A stretch of 64,000 nucleotides of DNA from contig JAVLUZ010000248.1 of NCBI GenBank assembly GCA_036768485.1, positions 15,317-79,316 on the forward strand. Direction: 5' to 3'. This document shows, one piece after another, positions 12,601 to 21,600 of the stretch. The first letter of the stretch is position 1. Every line of letters starts with the position of its first letter. The notes beneath the pieces were generated by a model. That model saw only the letters and a list, made by a program, of their open reading frames with translations, was not told the DNA's origin and ran no database searches. Position numbers and translations under genes: made by a program. This stretch comes from Mermis nigrescens (taxonomy: Eukaryota; Nematoda; Enoplea; Mermithida; Mermithidae).

Positions 12601-15600
12601 TTTTTTCGCCATACCACCAATTTTAAGGCTATTTTTTGACTTTTGAAAAATCTTGCACCCCCAGAATTTTGGTGCTGCCCACGTATCATATATGCTGGTC
12701 CCCCCAAAATAGGACTGCCAGCTACGTGTTTGAACAAAAGCACATTTTTTAAGCATATTTTTGAAATTCTGTTCATTTATTACATTAGCTATTATTTTTT
12801 TTGAAAAATTTCGTATAGTTACATTGGAAGAATCGGCCAAAGAATACGAAGAGACGATAAGCGCAAATACGAAAGTAAAATTAGCTGAAAACGTAGAATT
12901 GAAGACGGGTGAAGAAGAGGAATCGAATATTTTGCATGTAAATCAAATTTATTTATTTAATAAGAAAAGATATCAGTCTTTGTGTATTACTTCTTCACCA
13001 CAGCAGGCACGTATGTAGCTGGCCGCCCTATTTTGGGGGGACCAACACCAATTTTGGGGGACTAAGTCCAAAAAGGCCAAAAATAGTACAAAATAACCTT
13101 CAAAAAGTCAGATTTTTCTGAATTTTGAGGGTCCCCAGAGATACGTGCCAGGACCACAAACGTTAAATTTTACGCCTTCCTAAAAGTTAATGGAGAAGAC
13201 GAGATTTGAAAAGAATGTAATATTTCTTTCTCTAAAAATTTCAATTTTAGATATTTACTTGGAAAATTGGGTTTTCAATCAGACGTAGCAGAATTAAAGA
13301 GTGGACAGTTTTTCTTTTTTAAACGCCGCCGCTAATTAATTAGCATATTCAAAATTGTGTAAACAGAGCGCCACCTTGTTTTAAACGTAATTAAGCGCAA
13401 AATATTAGTTTTTTAATGTTTTTTTTTGTATTTTTCTCAAGATTATTATATGTGCAGTGAAAGATGCGATTCACGTTTAGTATTCAGCTACAATAATATG
13501 CTTGTCGTATATCCCGAAGCTTTTAATGCAAAACTCATAGTGCCTCAAATGTATTAGCGTGATGGATATCATGATTTAAAATTACTTTAAATTTGGGCTT
13601 AATAGCCCTCTTTGTTTGACCCAATAATTAATTAAAATTGTCTCAAAACGCCAATTATTCTCCGAAAATCGAAGATGATATAAAAAACCTTGGCCGTCGG
13701 GGGGATTAGGCAGGCACGTAGATAGCTGGCCGTCCTATTCTGGGGGGACCAACACCAATTTTGGGGGGACTAAGCCCAAAAAGGCCAAAGTTAGCACGAA
13801 ATAACGTCTAAAAAGTCCGATTTTTCTTAACTTCGTGGGGGGGGGTCAGGACCCCCAATTTCTCTCAGAGATTCTTGTCTGGGATTTGGGCGATCAATTT
13901 TGGGTGGAGAATCCTCACCTCCCAGGGGCGTTGGCGCCTTGTGGGAGGAGTCTGGACCGTACATAGGCAGCAAGAAAATTCTGGGGTCTGCGTGGGTGAA
14001 ATTGCCAAACATTGCCAAAAATGTTACTAAAAATAGAATTCTCGGATCTACAGTAATTCTGCTGGGGCTTCAACCCCCCAACTCTTCCCCCTGACCACGC
14101 CAAAGAGTGGTCTGGACCCCTAGAATCCAGCGGACCCCCCAAAATCGAAAGACTCTAGAGTTGAATTTAAATGACTATTTCTGGCAATCTTGCTCCATCG
14201 GACATATATGTATGGGGTGGGCATGGTCATCGGCAACCAAAGTTTTCCATCCCCTTATCCTCCTGAAAGTTGAAAGGTTTGTACTCCCTTCTACTTTTAT
14301 CGAGATATACTTTTGGGCCTTTTCTATGCTGGCTCTTGCTAGATCAGTTTGACTTGCGGAATAACATTTTTATAAAATTATAAATGAGGAAAAATTGTGG
14401 TTTTTGCCGCACCATAGATTATTTTCGACTACTTTTGTGATTCATTAAAAATTTTTCTGGGTTTTATTAATGTGTGATCGGCTCCTCTCTTAAAACGATC
14501 GGATACCTATGTACCACCACACATGGGCGCTGGGGGGTTGTACCTCCCAGAAGCTGAAATCCCCAGATTACCGTAGACCCCCAGAATTCTATTTTTAGTA
14601 ATATTTTTGGCGATTTTCCCCATCCTGACCTCCTCAGAATTTTCTTGCTGCCCACGGTATGCCTACCACATGTGGGCGTTGGGATTTACACCAACGCGGA
14701 ATGCGGGTCACCCTTCCCCCAGAGAAATCGATAGACCCATAGAATTGAATTTTTGGCATGTGTTTTTTTAGGATTTTAGCCAGTTTTACTCCAACCAGGC
14801 TCTCCCAGAAGTTGATCGCTGCCCATATGCTACCTACCAGTCGTTACTAAAAATTTTGACTGCTCAACGTATGTTGCCAACCTTTTTTTCAAATTTCTGA
14901 CATGTTTTTGCAGTTTCTAATAAAATTTTAAATGAAATCAAATAAAATTAAAATCAATAAAATGAATTTTTAAAGTCTAATAAAACGAAGTATACAACGT
15001 TTGGGAGGTTGCACCCATAGGTGGGCGGCACCACTCATAAGTGGGCGGCAACAAAACTTCTGGGGGTGCAAGATTATTTCAAGGTCAAAAAATGGCTTTA
15101 AAATGATGGAATCGCGAAAAACATCATTTTTTAATGTTTCTCATCGGGCACTATCCATTGGCATCAAAAAATTGCAACAACAAAATTTTAAAAAAATCAA
15201 AAACTGAATTGTGGGGGTGTTTCGGTTTCTGAGAGGGTGCATACCTCTCTCCATGCCCAGGTATGGTTGCACTACACATAAATAGCTTGCATTCGAAGCG
15301 TTCTAATTTTTGTTGTGTTTTTTAATGTAAGTTTTCAGTTATCGTCTAGCGTAAATGTTTTTTAGTTTGCATGCAAATTGCATGTTTTTGACGCAGTCAA
15401 GCAGAGTTGGGAAGACAGGGGAGGGGCAATGCTGAGGCTCAACGATGGCATAAAAGGCGATCCTGACTCGGTCGCCTCTGACTCGTCGATGTCAAAGGAT
15501 GAGCATAGAGACGGCGCTAGAATAGGTATACTGTAGACGATAGACTAGATATGCTGTAGGAACTGGAATTAGTATACTGTAGAAGCTTGAACGATTGTAC

Positions 15601-18600
15601 TGTAGAAAGTCGTGTAATGTGATCCTCCTGAAACATGACGCACTGTAATCGTCAGATTTAAATTAGATGATGCGTCGCGAGCGCCGCTTTTGCCTATAAT
15701 GCGCTATCATCTCTTTTTTATTATTATAGGATATTTATCTGTATCATGCCGTTAATCTGTCGCTGTGGACGGCGCAATTTAGCTATTAACAGCGCCAGCA
15801 AGAAGGAAGCGCGCATGTGAATGTCGGAAGCGCGCACGTGCCTGAATATAGAACGGCATTCACGTGCGCGCACTCGCCTGAATATAGAACGGCATTCACG
15901 TGCGCACTTCCGTCATTCACGTGCGCGCTTCCTCTTGTTGGCGCTGTTAATAGCTAAATTGCGGTGTCCGCATCGCCAGATTAAGGGCATGATACACATA
16001 AATATCCTACATATAATAATAAAAAAGAGATGATAGCGCATTATATGTAGACGAAACGCGGCGCTCGCGACGCATCATCTAATATAAATCTAATGATTAT
16101 GTTGCGTCATGTTTCATGGCGAGCACTGTAGATGTACTGTAGAAGCTAGAATAATAGGTTTACTGTATAAGCAAGAAGAGTGCGCCAATGTTGATAATTT
16201 TAATTTTAACCAATTTATTTCAATTTTTACTCTAATTTTGTTTTTAATTTCTAATTCTAACGTTTGCTAAATAGAACGCTAAATTCTGGCAACTGATGGC
16301 GTAAAAATGGTAAAAAATAAACACACGACATAATGTATTTTATAATACAATAAATAATGAAATGGATTTTATCGTAAAAAGATATGTTTTTATGGGGAAG
16401 TAATTTGGAAACTGGCAATCCTGCGCTTAACATGCTTTGGCCTAATAATGACCACCAAAAAGTGATCTCTAGTTGATTTGTGGCGTTTTTGAAAACATGT
16501 TCATCCTGGCCATCATAATCACGCATGGGCATGCGGGGTCTGGGGGTCTGGACCCGAGAATTCGGCGGACTTCCCCTAAATAGATAGACCCCCAGTACTA
16601 AATTTTTGGTGTTATTTTTTTACCGTTGGGATCTGGGATCCATCGGATTTCCAGAATTCGGCTGCTGCCTATGCATGCTTACAATTACTTACTTTGTCAT
16701 AAATAGCATCGTTTTTCATTACATTGATTGTGTCGTATATCGGATTGATCCACACTTGGGCAGGGGGATTGCGTACCTTCTTAGAAGTTGAACTTATCCC
16801 CCCTCGAAAACTGTAAAGCCCCATAATTCTATTTTTAGTAACATTTTTGGCAATGTTTCCCTATCCTGACCCCCAGAATTTCCTTGCTGTCCATCATACC
16901 TGGGCGTGGGGAGGGTTTAAGGGGTGTGCACCCCCCAGGGAGAAGCATAAATACCACACCCCACAAAAAATTAAGAAATATTACCTCCAGAATTCAATTT
17001 TTAAAATTTTTTTCGTTCTTTCCGCAATTTTTCGATGCCAATGGATAGTGCTCCATGAGAAACGTTGAAAAATTGTGTTTTTTCGCCATACCACCATTTT
17101 TTAAGGCCATTGTTTCGACTTTTGAAAAAATTGTTGGTGCCGTCCACCTATGCTGCCCATGCATGCATGGATCCATTCATTTCTGAATACGATTGTAGTT
17201 TTTTGTACATTTGGATTAGGAAAACTAAATTAAAGTAGGGATGTCAACAAACTTTTGTCGAAAATCTGACCAACTTAAGTTGTGCTAAAAAATATATTAC
17301 GCTTGTGTATTGCATTCAAATAAACCAATCAGATTTCCCTTTGAGCCCCAGAATGGAGAACTGAAAAATTTTTCGAAAAAACTAAAGTAAAAAATGAAAT
17401 CCCAATGCGAATGAAAATGAAATTTTTTCTGCGAAAGTGCTCGATTGATTGATTGATCAATTGGTTGGTATTGATTGGTCAAGTTTATTGAATAAAAAAA
17501 TCTGAAAATTATCGCAGCTTGAAAAATAGGCCATTTCGATGCTCAAAAAACCCTCGGGCTCATACGTGGGTAGCAAGAAAATTCTGGGGGTGCAAGATTT
17601 TTCAAAGGTCAAAAAATGGCCTTGAAAATGGTGGTATGGCGAAAAAACACCATTTTTCTGACGTTTCCCATCGAGCACTATCCATTGGCATCAAAAAATT
17701 GCGAAAAAAAACGAGAGAAACAATTTTAAAAACCGAATTCTGGGGGGGTATTTTGATGTTTGGGGGATGCATACCCCACACCCCCTTCCACGCCCAGGTG
17801 TGCTCGGGCTGACCCGCCATGTTTTTCTTAAATATCGGAAGTTAAAGAATTAATTTTTATAAAGGTGATCTGCGGTAAATCATCCTACATAATAAAGCTC
17901 AGTATGAAGCGTTAAACTCAGTTTACACCTGTCGTTTTTTGTGATTTTGTTTAAATGCTTGGCTCGTGTTCATTTTTATTTTCATTCGATTTTTTCAGTG
18001 GAATGCGGCCTAAATCTGATTTATAATGAAATAACTTTCAATTCATGCAAGTCTGACTGAATAGTAGCGGTTTCACAACTGATTAAAACAACTGGTTCCT
18101 GAAAATCGAAATTCGACTTCTATAATTAACTGTTTTTTGAATGAAAAGTTGTTGAAATTCAGCCTGAAATCCTGGTATGTGATTGGATCCGATTTCATTC
18201 AATTACATACATATATTGATTTAATTACTTAATTAATCAATTTAATAAAAGAAAAACATGAGCGGTTGTCCGGACCCCCCAAATTCAGAAGAATCGGAAA
18301 ATAGGACTTTTTAGATTTTATTTTGCTGCTATTTTTGGCCTTTTTGGGCTTAGTCCTCCCGAAAATCGGTGTTTGTCCCCTCAAAATAGGACGGCCAGCT
18401 ACGCGCCTGATTTGTTGCATAACCATCAGGAATGGAGATGGAATTTTAGAAATTTATTTGGTTTTTGTGTGAGTTTTCAATATCAATAAGTAGGGTTCGA
18501 TGAGAAAGGACGAAAAATCGTGTTTTGCTGTTAGCATTAATTTTTCGACTTTTTCGACGTTCCAAATTTTTCTGACATCAATAATTCGGACGCTACTCAT

Positions 18601-21600
18601 TCCAACTCGGTTCAATTTTTAGTGCAAATTATGTAAATTAACTTTCGCCTTGATTTAGCGGACACGGAATATGCTTAATGTAGTTAATACGTTTTGACTT
18701 CTTATCATCAATGGCTTTCCAAAAATATCAAAATTTTACATGAAACTCTACCGGGCATATCGACCTTTAACATTTAGTGCAAATGTATTAGACCTTAAAT
18801 CCCCTCATTCATACATACACATAGGTGGTGAGGGGGCTAGTACCCACATATGGGCGTAAGGGGGGGGGGGGTTGTAACCCCCAGAAGTTGAAATACCCTC
18901 CGCAGTTTACTGTAGACCCTCCGTTAGAATTGTTTTTAGTAACGATTTTTGGCAATTTACCCTATCCTGATGACCCGCTTCGTGCTGCCCACGTATGATA
19001 GTACCTCTGCTGAAGGGTCAGCCAGACAATAACTGTCCGACGATTTCGAGCTGACGGAACCTTTTCCGCGTCATTTTTTGGTCAAAAGCAGTAAAAATGT
19101 CCAAATTTTCCCGGCGCTTCGCGCTGTGTTAGTAGTTTTATGTATTTGTTTACCCAAAAAGCGCCAGAAATTGATCAATTTATGTATCTTTCAGTGTTAG
19201 AAGTGATATAATGCAGTGAAAATTACACGTGAGCATGGTATGCACATCTCCCAGAAGGCAGAATACCAACCCCCCTCCCCCGAATTAAATTTTTGAATTT
19301 TTCAGCTTTTTTCGAAATTTTTTCAATGGCAGTGGATAGTGACCGATGAGAAAGCTTGAAACATGGTGTTTTTTCGTCATACCTTTATTTTTGAGGACCA
19401 TTTTTTTACCTTTGCACTCCCCTTCCACCAGAATTTTCGTGCTGTCCGCCTTTGCTCAAAACGGACTGAAAATGCTTAAAAAATGCAAAATTACCATGAA
19501 AAGACGTTTTATAGGCTATTTTGACCATTTTGCTCGTTTAAACATTAAAAAATCCGTGAATGCTAAATTTGCTATTTTGAATACCTGAGATTTTACCCCC
19601 CTCCCCACCTGCCGACCTTAACCTTGTGCACCTACGCACAGTTGCGGATCTAGGATTTTTGTTAAGGGGGGGGGGGTACCCTAACTTTTCCAGAGAGAGT
19701 CAAAAATAGGTCAGAAAAATTTGTCCTTCGCGCGCTAAATAGCATTTTTTCGGCTTTTCACATCGTACACTTTTACTTAAAATCACTTCTGACGCAATGT
19801 TTCTTCGAGAAATTTTGAAATTTTCGACAATTTTGTGCGAAAAAAATCGTTAAAAGTAAAATTTCCTTGACTTTAGCGAAAATTCTGGCGCGAAGCGCCA
19901 GAAAATTCGTGAAGTACGGGTATATGCGAGTTTAGAAGCTTTATTTAGTGATTCATTTAATGATTTTAATTTTAATTTTAACTTTATTTAATGATTTTTT
20001 ATTTGATTTTTATATTTTTTTTAATTTTTTTGTATCTGTAGCATTTGATGCGGAACATCAAAGATTTTTCTATTGAAAATAGAAGTAAACTATGCTAAAA
20101 TAGCTGTTTGTGCTGTTGAAATTGTTTTGAAACCTATTCTATGAGCGAAAAATGGCTTCCAGATCGTCAAGAAAAATGTCATTAATAGGTACATATTATC
20201 CGGCGCGCATCGCCGGGAAAATTTGAGAAATTATGGTCACTGAAGGCCAAAAATCATTGCAAATTACATTTCCATTCTTTATCTCGCCGAATATTTCGAA
20301 TATTTTTGGCGAAGAGGAGGGGCGCCCCCAACTCAAATCCGCCCCTGCCTATGCACACATTTCAAGGGATGAGGGTGTTTTCCCCCTCAAGATTCATGAC
20401 TTGAGTCAGTGTCAAGCGATTTTGAGCTATCGAACTTTTTTGCATGATTTTTGAGCCAGAAAACACGTATGGTTTTGGGGGGGGTTAAGATCCCCGAGAA
20501 CCCGATAAACCCTTAAAAATAGATAGACCACTAGAATTGAATTTTCGGCATATTTTTTTGGTATTTTAGCCAGTTTTACACCACCCGAACACTCCCTTTA
20601 CCCAGAGCTCGGTCGCTGCCCATATATTGGACGTAAGTGGCAAAGTTTTTAAGAATTTTTCTAGCGCTACCTACGCCTTGGATTAATGCATATCTCGGTA
20701 CTAAGTGTTCACTAGTGATGTCCTGGGCACCGGCGCCGGTGCCTAAGCACCGGCACCGGGCCGGTGCTAGGCTGGTACCGGCGCCGGTGCCGGTGCTAGA
20801 TAAAAGAGAAAAATTAGTGTAAAAAGAATAATTGAAGCTCATTTATCACCAATTTAATGAATAAAGGCGCAAAAAGGTAGCATTTTGTTAATAAAATCTT
20901 CTGATTAGCATAGTGAAACATTTTGACTTTACTTCAGAACAAGTCTTCGAGCTTTAAAAATGAATTATTCATTTAACGAAACACATCTTATTGAAAACAT
21001 CAATTAACAGCAAGAAGCGTGGACACTAATAAATAAAGTAAATTAAAATTAGGAACATCGACATATAGAGTGGAAAGTTCTTCTAATTCTACCATCTGTA
21101 GGAAGAAGGATGAGTACTACAGAGTAGTTTTCAACTTAATTTCATCAAATCCATTTTTAGTTTTCCATTTCGTGAGCAGAAGACCGTAAAACGCAGCTAG
21201 AATTTTAAAATAGTTTTTATGCAAAACTTTTTCCTGCAAATTATTCAGAAAAGCTTGTTAAAACTTTGTAAATGAACTTCTATGTAAGTCTTTTGCATTA
21301 CTAACATATCCCATGTTTGTTTTCAGAGGCTTTTGAAAATGTGAAATGATAAACTCAAATAATTTGACCCCAAAAAGTCTTTGTGGCTATTTTCATGTTT
21401 GTTTCTTACTAGTTGAATATTTAACTAATGCACTAAAACCAAATTTCGATTTGACTAAAGAATCAACTACTGCACAAGCCAATCTTGATTGCGCTACAAT
21501 TAAACTTATAATATTTAACTTTTATTTTTCTTCGTATTTCAATTTTATTACAATTTTTTGTTTGTTTAATGCTTAAGTGAGAAAATTAATATGTATTCAT

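Noticed and set aside
12938..13016. Extension of RanBP3 exon 4 past GTAAAT to the in-frame stop
   Set aside because: The extended reading (VNQIYLFNKK...) only loosely resembles the family and needs a non-fitting junction; splicing at CAT|GTAAAT joins to the CKLHVFD block exactly.
17995..18080. Possible RanBP3 exon after TTTTTTCAG with TGGAATGCGG
   Set aside because: The frame stops at once, and the exon at 15366 supplies the missing W-(E/D)RG block with correct phases on both sides.
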